A stretch of DNA of 64,000 nt from Streptomyces sp. STR69 (GCF_024519455.1 NZ_JALJRY010000028.1:1-64000), one strand, 5' to 3'; counted from the first letter of the stretch, positions 24,014 through 33,147 are shown. Notes: generated by a model from the sequence alone, not told the origin. Numbers and translations: made by a program.

Positions 24014-25336
24014 TCAGCCGAGCAGGACCACCTCGACCTCGGTCCCGGGCTCCACGGACTCGACGTCCTCGGGGACGACGATCAGCGCGTCGGCCAGCGC
24101 CAGGGCCGCGACCAGGTGCGATCCGGCACCGCCCACGGGGGTGACCTCGCCGTCGGCGTACGTCCCGCGGAGGAACTGTCGTCGCCCCTTGGGCGAGCTC
24201 AGCGCCTTGTCCGTGGTGAGGGTGGCCCGGGTCCTGGGGCGGTGGACGTCGCCGAGGCCCATCAGGGTGCGGATCGCGGGGCGGGCGAACAGTTCGAAGG
24301 AGACGTACGACGACACCGGGTTGCCGGGGAGGGCGAGCAGCGGGATGTGGTCGGGGCCGATGGAGCCGAAGCCCTGGGGTTTGCCGGGCTGCATGGCGAG
24401 CTTGCGGAAGTCGATCCCGGCGCCCTCCTCGTCCTCGTCCCCTACGGAGGACAGCGCCTCCTTGACGACGTCGTACGCCCCGACGCTCACGCCGCCGGTG
24501 GTGACCAGGAGGTCGGCGCGGACGAGTTGGTCCTCGATGGTGTCGCGGAGGGTCTCGGCGTCGTCGGCGACGGCGCCGACCCGGTAGGCGATGGCGCCGG
24601 CGTCGCGGGCGGCGGCGGTGAGGGCGAAGCTGTTGGAGTCGTAGATCTGGCCGTCGCCCAACTGCTCGTCGGGCTGGACGAGTTCGCTGCCGGTGGACAT
24701 GACGACCACGCGGGGGCGGGGGCGGACGCGGACCGTGCCGCGGCCGATGGCGGCGAGCAGGGCGATCTGCGGCGGGCCGAGGATCGTGCCGGCGTCCAGG
24801 GCGCGGTCGCCCGCCTTCACGTCGCTGCCCTTCGCGCGCACGTGCGCGCGTGCCTCGGCCGAGCGGTACACCTGCACCTGGCCGCCGGCCGCCTCGGGGG
24901 CCTGGCTGTGGGCCCGCATGCCGGTGACCGGGCCGCCGCCGAGGCCTCCGTCGGTCCACTCCACGGGGACGACGGCCTCGGCGCCGGGCGGGAGCGGGGC
25001 GCCGGTCATGATGCGGGCGGCCTCACCGGGGCCCACGTGGAGCGGTTCGGCCTGACCCGCCGCGACGTCGCCGACGACCGTGAGGGCGGCCGGGTACTCC
25101 TCGCTCGCGCCCGCGACGTCCGTGACCCGCACCGCGTAGCCGTCCATCGAGCTGTTGTCGAAGGGCGGGAGCGAGACCGGCACCGTGATGTCCTCGACCA
25201 GGACGCAGCCCTGGGCGTCGAGCAGTTGCAGCTCGATGGGTTCCAGGGGGCGGACGGTCGCGAGGATGTCCTCCAGGTGCTCGTCCACCGTCCAGAGGTG
25301 GTCGGGTCCTGTGGTGCGGTTCGCGGCGGTGCTCAA
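24014..25336 (-). CDS. Gephyrin-like molybdotransferase Glp (MoeA family)
   Basis: A 440-residue MoeA/gephyrin protein. Family motifs include LPPFDNSSMDGYAV near residue 60, the molybdopterin-binding VVMSTGSELV, VTTGGVSVGAYDVVKEAL and ALPGNPVSSYVSFE. In MoeA these serve molybdate insertion into adenylated molybdopterin. In Corynebacterium the homologue Glp also binds FtsZ and the membrane receptor GlpR, and sepX/glpR is present in this cluster. The start is a TTG at 25336, only 5 bp after the galU stop. GAGGAG at the end of galU provides the ribosome binding site. Confidence 0.88.
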   Translation of the reverse strand: MSTAANRTTGPDHLWTVDEHLEDILATVRPLEPIELQLLDAQGCVLVEDITVPVSLPPFDNSSMDGYAVRVTDVAGASEEYPAALTVVGDVAAGQAEPLHVGPGEAARIMTGAPLPPGAEAVVPVEWTDGGLGGGPVTGMRAHSQAPEAAGGQVQVYRSAEARAHVRAKGSDVKAGDRALDAGTILGPPQIALLAAIGRGTVRVRPRPRVVVMSTGSELVQPDEQLGDGQIYDSNSFALTAAARDAGAIAYRVGAVADDAETLRDTIEDQLVRADLLVTTGGVSVGAYDVVKEALSSVGDEDEEGAGIDFRKLAMQPGKPQGFGSIGPDHIPLLALPGNPVSSYVSFELFARPAIRTLMGLGDVHRPRTRATLTTDKALSSPKGRRQFLRGTYADGEVTPVGGAGSHLVAALALADALIVVPEDVESVEPGTEVEVVLLG

Positions 25337-25341
25337 CGTTG

Positions 25342-26244
25342 CTACATCTCCTCGGCTACGTAACTGCGAAGCCAGGCGCGGAAGTCCGGGCCCAGGTCTT
25401 CACGTTCGCACGCGAGTCTGACAATGGCACGCAGATAGTCGCCCCGGTCGCCGGTGTCATAGCGGCGGCCCTTGAAGACGACGCCGTGCACCGGTCCGCC
25501 GACCTTCTCGTCGGTCGCCAACTGCTGGAGGGCGTCGGTGAGTTGGATCTCGCCGCCGCGGCCGGGTTCGGTCTTGCGCAGTATGTCGAAGATGTGGGGG
25601 TCGAGGACGTAGCGGCCGATGATCGCGTAGTTCGACGGGGCGTCGGCCGCGTCCGGCTTCTCGACCAGGCCGGTGACCTTGACGACGTCGTCGTCCGCGG
25701 TGGCCTCTACGGCCGCGCAGCCGTAGAGGTGGATCTGTTCGGGTGCGACCTCCATGAGGGCGACGACGCTGCCGCCGTGCTGTTCCTGGACCTCGACCAT
25801 GCGCGCGAGAAGGGGGTCCCGGGGGTCGATCAGGTCATCCCCGAGGAGGACGGCGAAGGGTTCGTGGCCGACGTGCGGGGCCGCACACAGCACCGCGTGG
25901 CCGAGGCCCTTGGGGTCGCCCTGGCGGACGTAGTGCATGGTCGCGAGGTCGCTGGACTCCTGGACCTTGGCCAGCCGACTCGCGTCGCCCTTCTTCTGGA
26001 GGGCGGATTCGAGCTCGTAGTTGCGGTCGAAGTGGTCCTCAAGAGGGCGCTTGTTGCGTCCGGTGATCATGAGAACGTCGTCGAGCCCCGCCGACACGGC
26101 CTCTTCGACCACGTACTGGATCGCGGGCTTGTCCACGACCGGCAGCATCTCCTTGGGAGTTGCTTTCGTGGCCGGCAGGAACCTGGTGCCGAGACCGGCT
26201 GCGGGAATGACAGCCTTGCTGATCCTGGGGTGCGACTGAGTCAT
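25342..26244 (-). CDS. UTP-glucose-1-phosphate uridylyltransferase GalU
   Basis: A 300-residue GalU making UDP-glucose from UTP and glucose-1-phosphate, for trehalose, glycans and wall polymers. The nucleotide-binding N-terminus AVIPAAGLGTRFLPATKATP is clear. It is followed by KPAIQYVVEEA, GDDLIDP (metal-binding Asp) and LVEKP. Length matches the bacterial family. It is the first gene of the cluster that runs to rimJ and diverges from 5-formyl-THF cyclo-ligase by 60 bp. Confidence 0.95.
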   Translation of the reverse strand: MTQSHPRISKAVIPAAGLGTRFLPATKATPKEMLPVVDKPAIQYVVEEAVSAGLDDVLMITGRNKRPLEDHFDRNYELESALQKKGDASRLAKVQESSDLATMHYVRQGDPKGLGHAVLCAAPHVGHEPFAVLLGDDLIDPRDPLLARMVEVQEQHGGSVVALMEVAPEQIHLYGCAAVEATADDDVVKVTGLVEKPDAADAPSNYAIIGRYVLDPHIFDILRKTEPGRGGEIQLTDALQQLATDEKVGGPVHGVVFKGRRYDTGDRGDYLRAIVRLACEREDLGPDFRAWLRSYVAEEM

Positions 26245-26266
26245 GTCCGAACCCTATCCGGTGCCT

Positions 26267-26296
26267 TTGTGCAGAATCTGTGGCTCCGGTTAATAC
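26267..26296 (+). promoter_or_regulatory. Candidate promoter of the cyclo-ligase gene
   Basis: TTGTGC (26267-26272) and TAATAC (26291-26296) are 18 bp apart. The expected transcription start is within a few bases of the ATG at 26305, which has no Shine-Dalgarno sequence, so the transcript may be leaderless. Confidence 0.45.
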
Positions 26297-26304
26297 ACTC
26301 TCAT

Positions 26305-26958
26305 ATGAGCACATTGGAAAGGATACGGGTGGGACCTGTGCGTCACCTAGGACCTGAACACGAGCCTGACAAGCGAATGTTGCGACGAGAGTTCCTTGCG
26401 GTGAGGAACAGGTTGACGGCCGGTGACGTGCGGGAAGCCGCCACCGCGCTCGCCGGCCGCGCGCTGGAGCTGCCCGAACTGGCGCACGCGCGCACAGTGG
26501 CGGCGTACGTCTCCGTGGGGGGCGAACCGGGAACGCTCGCCCTGCTGGACGCACTCCGCGCGCGGGACATCGACGTCCTGCTCCCCGCACTCCTCCCGGA
26601 CAACGACCTGGACTGGGGCGCCTACGACGGCGAGAGCTCGCTCGACCAGGTCCAACACGGCGGAAAGATGGCCCTGTTCGAGCCGTCCGGCGAGCGGCTC
26701 GGTCCGGACGCCGTGACGGCCGCCGACGTCGTTCTGCTGCCCGGTCTTGCGGTCGACGGGCGCGGGATGCGGCTGGGGCGCGGCGGGGGGTCGTACGACC
26801 GCGTGCTGGCGCGACTGGAGCGGGCGGGCGCGCACCCCGCGCTGGTGGTGCTGCTGTACGACTCCGAGGTCGTCGAGCATGTCCCCTCCGAGGCGCACGA
26901 CCGGCCGGTGCGGGCAGCGGTGACACCGAGCGGTGTGCACCGGTTCCCGGGGAACTGA
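26305..26958 (+). CDS. 5-formyltetrahydrofolate cyclo-ligase
   Basis: A 217-residue enzyme that uses ATP to convert 5-formyl-THF to 5,10-methenyl-THF. The conserved C-terminal block LLPGLAVDGRGMRLGRGGGSYDR and the N-terminal basic KRMLRREFLAVRNRL are diagnostic. The protein may start later (a GTG at 26329 follows AAAGGA), because the first 20 residues are not conserved in the family. The same gene neighbours galU and glp in mycobacteria, so this is conserved actinobacterial synteny. Confidence 0.92.
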   Translation: MSTLERIRVGPVRHLGPEHEPDKRMLRREFLAVRNRLTAGDVREAATALAGRALELPELAHARTVAAYVSVGGEPGTLALLDALRARDIDVLLPALLPDNDLDWGAYDGESSLDQVQHGGKMALFEPSGERLGPDAVTAADVVLLPGLAVDGRGMRLGRGGGSYDRVLARLERAGAHPALVVLLYDSEVVEHVPSEAHDRPVRAAVTPSGVHRFPGN

Positions 26959-26992
26959 AATGGCCCTCCACGCGTGCGTGGAGGGCCATTTC
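26957..26992. terminator. Perfect 16-bp bidirectional terminator
   Basis: Arms 26957-26972 and 26977-26992 pair completely around a 4-nt loop. The outer bases are AT-rich (GAAAT/ATTTC), giving T-rich tails on both strands. It lies between the convergent cyclo-ligase and penicillin acylase genes and overlaps the cyclo-ligase stop region. Confidence 0.92.
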
Positions 26993-27005
26993 CGATGTCA
27001 GCCGC

Positions 27006-29756
27006 TTACGGTTTCAGCACCAGGGTGTCGCTCGTGCTGTTGTCGACCGCCTTGGACGAGAAGGACCACGGCAGCAGTTCGCCGTTGACCCACTTGCCGG
27101 TCTGGTCGGTGTAGTGCGCGCTGAAGGCGTGCCCGGAGGCTCCGGTGAGGTTGATCCACTTGGACTTGTCGAAGTTGTCCAGGTTGACCACCATGCGCAT
27201 CGACGGCACCCAGACCACTCCGTAGCCGCCGGCCGCGTTCCAGCCGGTGGCGTTGACCGTGGCCTCGCCGCCGCTGAGCTTCCAGGGGCCGCGGTTGAGG
27301 ATGTACTGGACGATGGCGGGGCCCTCGGTGCCCAGGGTCTGGTTCTTCAGGAACAGGCGGTGCAGCCGGCCCCAGCTCCAGGTGTCGATGTCCTTGCCGA
27401 GCTTGGCGGTCAGCTCCCAGCGGGCGTCGATCATGGCGCGCTTGAAGAGCTGGTTCATGTTGCTCGCGCCCGGGCGGGTGCCCGACTTGGGGGTCGTCCA
27501 CCAGTCGCTGGTGGGGTCGTCCATGAGCTTGCGGACGACCTCGAACCAGCGGTCGCCGCCGTCCGGCTGCGCCTGGTCCGCGTCGCGCTCGCCGCACTCG
27601 CGCACCTTCTGGTTGTCCTCGTCTGCGGGACCAGTCGTGTCGACCGGCGAGACGAACAGGCACTGGCCCTTGACCCGCAGTTCCTTGGGCAGCTTGTTGC
27701 CGAAGGCGAGCTTGAGGATGTTGCGCCAGACCGAGTTGAAGTAGGCGGCAGCCGCCGAGTCGGCGTCCTGGGTGTAGTCCCAGCCCTCCAGGAGCTTCTG
27801 CGCCTGGCGCACGTCCGGGTCGGGCTCGTCGATCTTCAGCAGCTTGGGCACGAGCAGCTTGGCGATCTCGCTGCTGTCGTCGAGCTGCATCTGCCGCATG
27901 TCGTCGGTGGAGATCTTGCCGCCGCCGCCGATCTTCGACTCGATCAGATCGGTGATGCGCTGACTACGGGTGCCGTAACCCCAGTCCGTGGTGAGCGTGT
28001 AGGGGTACTTGTCCTTGTCGATCACGGCCTGGTTGGCGGTGACGATGTAGCCGCGCTTCGGGTTGTACTCGTACGGCAGGGCGGCCTGCGGGATGTAGCC
28101 GGTCCAGTCGTACTTGGAGTCCCAGCCGGGCACCGGCAGCGAGCCGTCGCCCTTCCCGCGCACGGGGATCTTTCCGGGCAGCGTGTAGCCGATGTTGTTC
28201 TTGGTGTCGGCGTAGACGAGGTTCTGCGAGGGCACGTCGAACTTCGTGGAGGCCGAGCGGAACTCGCTCCAGTCGGACGCCTTGTCGATGGCGAAGACGG
28301 CGTCCATGGTGGTGCCCGGGTCCTCGGCGGTCCAGCGCAGGGAGATGGCGTAGCCGTCGCCTCTGTCCGGGGCCGCGGTGTCGACGGTGGCCTTCTTGCC
28401 GACCTTCACGAGTTCGTCGTTGCGGTCGGACAGCAGCGGGCCGTTGTTGGTCTCCCGGACGACGATCTTCTTGGACGCGCCGCCTGCGACCTTGATGGTC
28501 TCCGTGCGGCTGGTGAAGGGCTTGGTCGTGCCGTCGTGCAGGTAGCCGTCGCCGGAGAGCTTCTCCAGGTAGAGGTCGGTGGTGTCGACCCCGGAGTTGG
28601 TCATGCCCCAGGCGATGTTCTGGTTGTGCCCGATGACGACGCCGGGCATGCCCGCGAAGGTGTAGCCGGTGACGTCGTACTGGCACTTGCTGGAGATCAC
28701 GCGGCAGTGCAGGCCCATCTGGTACCAGACGGACGGCAGCGACGCCTCCAGGTGCGGGTCGTTCGCCAGCAGAGGCTTGCCGGTGATGGTGTGCTCGCCG
28801 CCGACGACCCACGAGTTGGAGCCGATGCCCTGGCCGTTCACGCCGACGGCCGTCGGGAGGTCGTCCAGGACGTTCGAGAGGCCCGCGAGCTGGCTCGTGA
28901 GGGCCGAACCGGACGAGGACGACGTGGAACCCGTCGTGCCGCTCGTGGACGTGCTGGAGGAGCCGTCACCGCCGTTGAACGTCTTCGTGTACTCGTCGTA
29001 CTCGCCCACGGTGACGATCGGCTCGTTGCGGCTGTACGGATACTCCGGGTACAGGTCCGCGATCTGCTGGGGGCCGAGGCGGGTGGTCATCAGGGCGCGG
29101 TCGATCTCGTCCTGCATGTTGCCGCGCAGGTCCCAGGCCATCGCCTTGAGCCACGAGACCGAGTCGACGGGGGTCCACTTCTCGGGCTTGTAGTCGTTGG
29201 TGAAACCGAGGGCCGCGTACTCCAGGGAGATGTCTTTCCCGTCCTTGCCCTGGAGGTAGGCGTTGACCCCCTTGGCGTAGGCCTGGAGGTACGTCTTCGT
29301 GGAGGCCGACAGCGTGGTGTCGTACTCCTTCTTGGCGACCCGGTCCCAGCCCAGGGTGCGCAGGAACTCGTCGTCCTTGACCTGGCTCTTGCCGAACATC
29401 TCCGACAGCCGCCCGGACGTCATGTGCCGGCGCACGTCCATCTCGTAGAACCGGTCCTGCGCCTGGACGTAGCCCTGCGCCATGAACAGGTCCGCGTCGG
29501 AGGACGCGTAGATCTGCGGGATGCCGTAGCTGTCGCGCTTGACGTCGACGGGCCCCGACAGGCCTTCGAGGGTGATCGAGCCCGTGGTCTGCGGCAGGGA
29601 TGCCCGGACCGTACTGACGGACCAGTAGGCGCCGTAGGCGATGCCCCCGATGATGGCCATTACCAGGACGAGAACCAATAGACGGGCTTTGCGCCCCTTT
29701 TTCCTGCCGGACTTGCCGGGCTTATGACCCGATGAGGCGGTGGTGTTGGGGGGCAT
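27006..29756 (-). CDS. Penicillin acylase-family amidohydrolase, membrane-anchored
   Basis: A 916-residue precursor of an Ntn-hydrolase. A single transmembrane helix (about residues 25-45) follows a Lys/Arg-rich cytoplasmic tail, so the enzyme faces outward. The alpha chain runs to a Gly/Ser/Thr-rich linker near 270-300. Autocleavage should occur before Ser313 in GIGSNSWVVGG, making Ser the new N-terminal nucleophile. His23 of the beta chain (LLANDPHLE) is also conserved. The family cleaves amides such as beta-lactam side chains or acyl-homoserine lactones. The natural substrate here is unknown. AAGGA precedes the ATG at 29756. Confidence 0.9.
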   Translation of the reverse strand: MPPNTTASSGHKPGKSGRKKGRKARLLVLVLVMAIIGGIAYGAYWSVSTVRASLPQTTGSITLEGLSGPVDVKRDSYGIPQIYASSDADLFMAQGYVQAQDRFYEMDVRRHMTSGRLSEMFGKSQVKDDEFLRTLGWDRVAKKEYDTTLSASTKTYLQAYAKGVNAYLQGKDGKDISLEYAALGFTNDYKPEKWTPVDSVSWLKAMAWDLRGNMQDEIDRALMTTRLGPQQIADLYPEYPYSRNEPIVTVGEYDEYTKTFNGGDGSSSTSTSGTTGSTSSSSGSALTSQLAGLSNVLDDLPTAVGVNGQGIGSNSWVVGGEHTITGKPLLANDPHLEASLPSVWYQMGLHCRVISSKCQYDVTGYTFAGMPGVVIGHNQNIAWGMTNSGVDTTDLYLEKLSGDGYLHDGTTKPFTSRTETIKVAGGASKKIVVRETNNGPLLSDRNDELVKVGKKATVDTAAPDRGDGYAISLRWTAEDPGTTMDAVFAIDKASDWSEFRSASTKFDVPSQNLVYADTKNNIGYTLPGKIPVRGKGDGSLPVPGWDSKYDWTGYIPQAALPYEYNPKRGYIVTANQAVIDKDKYPYTLTTDWGYGTRSQRITDLIESKIGGGGKISTDDMRQMQLDDSSEIAKLLVPKLLKIDEPDPDVRQAQKLLEGWDYTQDADSAAAAYFNSVWRNILKLAFGNKLPKELRVKGQCLFVSPVDTTGPADEDNQKVRECGERDADQAQPDGGDRWFEVVRKLMDDPTSDWWTTPKSGTRPGASNMNQLFKRAMIDARWELTAKLGKDIDTWSWGRLHRLFLKNQTLGTEGPAIVQYILNRGPWKLSGGEATVNATGWNAAGGYGVVWVPSMRMVVNLDNFDKSKWINLTGASGHAFSAHYTDQTGKWVNGELLPWSFSSKAVDNSTSDTLVLKP

Positions 29757-30025
29757 CGCTGTCCTTGCTGTCCTAACGCGAGCGGCAGGGCGGGCTGTGC
29801 TTTTGACTGAGCGCTGGAGCAACCATAGGCGCAGGCTTCCGAACGACTTGACGCGGTGTCGGGTACCGGCGCGGACGGGCGTTCGATCTTGCCTTGTGAA
29901 GTGTCAAGAAAGCGTCAAGAGTTAGGTAAGGTAACGAAGTACTTGGATGTGTGGCGCCGCGGCCTCGCGTCCCCTGTACATGTGCTGCCGCCCCGGATGC
30001 GCGTCAGCCGAGGAAGGGAAGGCTT

Positions 30026-31531
30026 CTGACTGTCCACCACCTCGACCAGCTTCTGCTCGTCTGCTCGCTCGTCCTGCTCGTCGCCGTCGCGGCGGTCCGG
30101 ATCTCCTCGCGCAGCGGGCTCCCCAGCCTGCTCGTCTACCTGGGGATCGGCATCGCCATGGGCCAGGACGGCGTCGGCGACATCCATTTCAACAACACCG
30201 AGCTGACCCAGGTCATCGGATACGCGGCCCTGGTCGTGATCCTGGCCGAGGGCGGCCTCGGCACGAAGTGGACGGAGGTCAGGCCGGTCCTGTCGTCGGC
30301 CGCCACGCTGGCGCTGGCGGGGGTGGCGGTGAGCGTCGGCGTCACGGCCGCGGGCGCGCACTATCTGGTCGGACTGGAGTGGCGGCAGGCGTTCATCGTC
30401 GGGGCGGTGGTGTCCTCGACGGACGCGGCGGCGGTCTTCTCCGTGCTGCGCAGAATCCCCCTCCCCGCGCGCGTAACGGGCACTTTGGAGGCCGAGTCCG
30501 GCTTCAACGACGCCCCGGTGGTCATCCTGGTCGTCGCCTTCTCCACCGCGGGCCCGGTCGAGCACTGGTACGCGCTGGTGGGCGAGATAGCCCTGGAGCT
30601 GGGCATCGGCGCGGCCATCGGCCTCGCGGTGGGCTGGCTCGGCTCCTGGGGGCTGCGGCACGTGGCGCTGCCCGCCTCCGGCCTCTATCCGATCGCCGTG
30701 CTGGCGATCGCGGTCACCGCCTACGCGGCGGGCGCCCTGGCGCACGGCAGCGGCTTCCTCGCGGTCTATCTCGCCGCGATGATGCTCGGCAACGCCAAGC
30801 TGCCCCACTGGCCCGCGACGCGCGGCTTCGCCGACGGGCTCGGCTGGATCGCCCAGATCGGCATGTTCGTCCTGCTCGGCCTGCTGGTCACCCCGCACGA
30901 ACTGGGTGACGACGTCTGGCCGGCGCTGATCATCGGCCTGGTGCTGACGATGGTGGCCCGGCCGCTCAGCGTGGTGCTCAGCCTCACACCGTTCCGGGTG
31001 CCCTGGCAGGAGCAGACGCTGATGTCCTGGGCCGGGCTGCGTGGCGCCGTGCCCATCATCCTGGCGACCATCCCCATGGTGAACGGCGTCACCGGCAGCC
31101 GTCGCATCTTCAACATCGTCTTCGTCCTGGTCGTCGTCTACACCCTGATCCAGGGACCGACGCTGCCCTGGCTGGCGCGCAAGCTGAAGCTGGGCGAGGG
31201 ACCGGAGGCCGCCGACCTCGGCATCGAATCGGCACCCCTGGAGCGGCTGCGCGGGCATCTGCTGTCGGTCGCGATCCCCGCGGAGTCCAAGATGCACGGT
31301 GTCGAGGTCAACGAGCTCAGACTGCCGGCCGGCGCCGCGGTCACCCTGGTCGTACGCGACGGAAAATCGTTTGTTCCGCTGCCCTCGACGGTCCTGCGGC
31401 GCGGCGACGAACTCCTGGTCGTGGCGACGGACCCGGTCCGGGACGCGGCCGAACGGCGGCTGCGGGCGGTGGGCCGCGGCGGGAAGCTGGCGGGATGGCT
31501 GGGCACGGACAACACCACGGCCGGTCATTAA
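30026..31531 (+). CDS. Potassium/proton antiporter, CPA1 family with TrkA-C domain
   Basis: A 501-residue membrane protein. About 12 helices carry the Na+/H+ exchanger pattern, including SSTDAAAVFSVLR and SGFNDAPVVIL (acidic residues of the transport core) and WAGLRGAVPI. A TrkA_C/RCK_C regulatory domain follows at about 420-495 (GVEVNELRLPAGAAVTLVVR). Starting at CTG 30026 gives TVHHLDQLLLVCSLVLLVA directly after AGGGAAGG. The only ATG-class start upstream (29951) adds a non-conserved segment. It should extrude K+ for pH and osmotic balance. It is divergent from penicillin acylase across 270 bp of regulatory DNA. Confidence 0.88.
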   Translation: MTVHHLDQLLLVCSLVLLVAVAAVRISSRSGLPSLLVYLGIGIAMGQDGVGDIHFNNTELTQVIGYAALVVILAEGGLGTKWTEVRPVLSSAATLALAGVAVSVGVTAAGAHYLVGLEWRQAFIVGAVVSSTDAAAVFSVLRRIPLPARVTGTLEAESGFNDAPVVILVVAFSTAGPVEHWYALVGEIALELGIGAAIGLAVGWLGSWGLRHVALPASGLYPIAVLAIAVTAYAAGALAHGSGFLAVYLAAMMLGNAKLPHWPATRGFADGLGWIAQIGMFVLLGLLVTPHELGDDVWPALIIGLVLTMVARPLSVVLSLTPFRVPWQEQTLMSWAGLRGAVPIILATIPMVNGVTGSRRIFNIVFVLVVVYTLIQGPTLPWLARKLKLGEGPEAADLGIESAPLERLRGHLLSVAIPAESKMHGVEVNELRLPAGAAVTLVVRDGKSFVPLPSTVLRRGDELLVVATDPVRDAAERRLRAVGRGGKLAGWLGTDNTTAGH

Positions 31532-31803
31532 GGGCATGTTTCGTACGGTTCACACATTCACCAATCGCAGGTGAACGCGCGCGTGGTGCCCGTTTTCACA
31601 GGCCCACCGGGGCTTGCTCCCTGTACGATGAAGGCACATTCTGATCGAACCAACTCTGCCTGACGCAGTGCTGGCGCGACCGTATGGCGGCCGAATCCCT
31701 CCTCCGCAGTGGGCACCGGTATCTACCGCAGTTCCGCGCAAGAGGACAGTGCTCGGCGCCCCCCGCACAGGGCGCGCTACCAGGTGGCAGAAAGGCACGG
31801 GCC

Positions 31804-33078
31804 GTGGCATCCACGGTCACCTCCAGGACGGGATCCCGTCCTGGATACGGACAGCTGCTGCGTACGCGCGGCGCCTGGACGTTCCTGCTTCCCGGCTTCG
31901 CGGCACGTCAGCCGTTCGCGATGCTCACCATCTCCATCGTGCTGCTGGTGCAGCACACCACCGGCTCCTACGGCGCTGCGGGCGCCGCCGCGGCCGTCAC
32001 CGGCGTCTCCATGGCCCTCTTCGCGCCCTACAGCGGGCGTCTGGCCGACCGTCACGGGCAGCGGGCCGTGCTGCTCCCCGGTGTCCTGGTGCATTCCCTG
32101 TCGGGCCTGACGTTCACCGCGCTCGCGCTCGGCCACGCTCCCCTGTGGGCGCTGTTCGTGGCGACCGTGCCGACCGGCGCCTCGGTGCCGCAGATCGGGC
32201 CCATGGTGCGTGCCCGCTGGGGCGTGAAGCTCCAGGACTCGCCCCTCATGACGACCGCCGCGGCCTTCGAGTCCGTCACCGACGAACTGACCTTCGTCTT
32301 CGGCCCGTTGCTCGCGACCGCCCTGTGCACCACCGTGAACCCGGCGGCCGGCCTGGTCACGGAGGCCGGCCTCACTCTGGTCGGCGGCCTGCTGTTCGCC
32401 GCCCGGAAGAGCACCCAGCCCACCGTGACCACCGACGGGCACGCACGCGTGGAGCACGTTTCCGCACTGCGCATCCCCGGAGTGCGCGTGCTGATCGTGA
32501 CCTTCCTGGGCATCGGTTCCGTCTTCGGCGGCATGCAGGTCTCCCTGGCCGCCTTCACCGAGTCGATCGGCGAACCCGGCCTGAACGGCGTCCTCTACGG
32601 CACCTTCGCTGCCGGCAACATGCTCTCCGGGGTCGTGTGTGGTGCCGTCGCCTGGAAGGTCGCCCCGCAGCGCCGCCTCCTCGTCGGCTACGCAGCCCTC
32701 GCGCTGACCGCGTCCGCACTGTGGACCGCCCACTCGGTGCTGCTCCTGGCCGGCCTCGGTCTCCTGGTCGGCATGTGCATCGCGCCCGCCCTGATCACCG
32801 GCTACACGCTGGTCGAGGGGCTCGTCCCGGCAGGCGCCCGCACCGAGGCCTTCACCTGGCTGACCGGCGCGGTCGCCCTCGGCCAGGCCGCCGCCGTCAC
32901 CGTCGCCGGACAGCTGGAAGACCGCCTGTGGGGCGGCGCCGGTTTCCTGGTGCCGATGGCCGGTACGGTGCTCGCCCTGGGGACCCTGATCGCGCTCCGG
33001 TCGCACCTCGCGACCCGGCCCCGCAGCCGCACCGTGGCACGTGGCGTCGGTCACCGCGTGCCGGTGGCAGTGGACTGA
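31804..33078 (+). CDS. MFS transporter
   Basis: A 424-residue major facilitator with 12 predicted helices. The loop between helices 2 and 3 reads APYSGRLADRHGQR, a form of the MFS GxLaDrxGrR signature. The GTG at 31804 follows AAAGGCACGGG. The frame upstream is not hydrophobic and not conserved. The substrate is unknown. The gene is upstream of the Ruc-like chaperone gene but is probably separately transcribed, because that gene has its own strong promoter signals 6 bp past this stop. Confidence 0.85.
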   Translation: MASTVTSRTGSRPGYGQLLRTRGAWTFLLPGFAARQPFAMLTISIVLLVQHTTGSYGAAGAAAAVTGVSMALFAPYSGRLADRHGQRAVLLPGVLVHSLSGLTFTALALGHAPLWALFVATVPTGASVPQIGPMVRARWGVKLQDSPLMTTAAAFESVTDELTFVFGPLLATALCTTVNPAAGLVTEAGLTLVGGLLFAARKSTQPTVTTDGHARVEHVSALRIPGVRVLIVTFLGIGSVFGGMQVSLAAFTESIGEPGLNGVLYGTFAAGNMLSGVVCGAVAWKVAPQRRLLVGYAALALTASALWTAHSVLLLAGLGLLVGMCIAPALITGYTLVEGLVPAGARTEAFTWLTGAVALGQAAAVTVAGQLEDRLWGGAGFLVPMAGTVLALGTLIALRSHLATRPRSRTVARGVGHRVPVAVD

Positions 33079-33083
33079 TCCTC

Positions 33084-33110
33084 GGGAATACGTCACTATG
33101 GACGCTCGTT
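33084..33110 (+). promoter_or_regulatory. SigR-type promoter of the Ruc/FmdB gene
   Basis: GGGAAT at 33084-33089 and GTT at 33108-33110 are separated by exactly 18 bp, the consensus for the thiol-stress sigma factor SigR (GGAAT-N18-GTT). The -10 element overlaps the left arm of the CIRCE operator. Transcription would start about 30 nt before the GTG start codon. Confidence 0.85.
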
Positions 33111-33135
33111 AGCACTCATTGAGTGAGAGTGCCAG
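33109..33135 (+). promoter_or_regulatory. CIRCE (HrcA) operator
   Basis: TTAGCACTC (33109-33117) and GAGTGCCAG (33127-33135) flank a 9-bp spacer. The CIRCE consensus is TTAGCACTC-N9-GAGTGCTAA. The left arm is exact and the right arm matches at 7 of 9 positions. It overlaps the -10 element and the expected transcription start of the SigR promoter, as needed for repression by HrcA. Confidence 0.88.
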
Positions 33136-33147
33136 GAGGAAGACACA

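Noticed and set aside
27114..29681. An 855-codon open frame on the plus strand opposite penicillin acylase
   Set aside because: It is a GC-bias shadow. The translation is Gly/Val/Arg/Asp-rich without motifs, while the minus strand encodes a complete Ntn-hydrolase.
29916..29938. Iron box (DmdR/IdeR-like, TTAGGTAAGGTAACG)
   Set aside because: Only the left half matches TTAGGTTAGGCTAACCTAA. The right half is wrong and the flanking genes are not iron-related.
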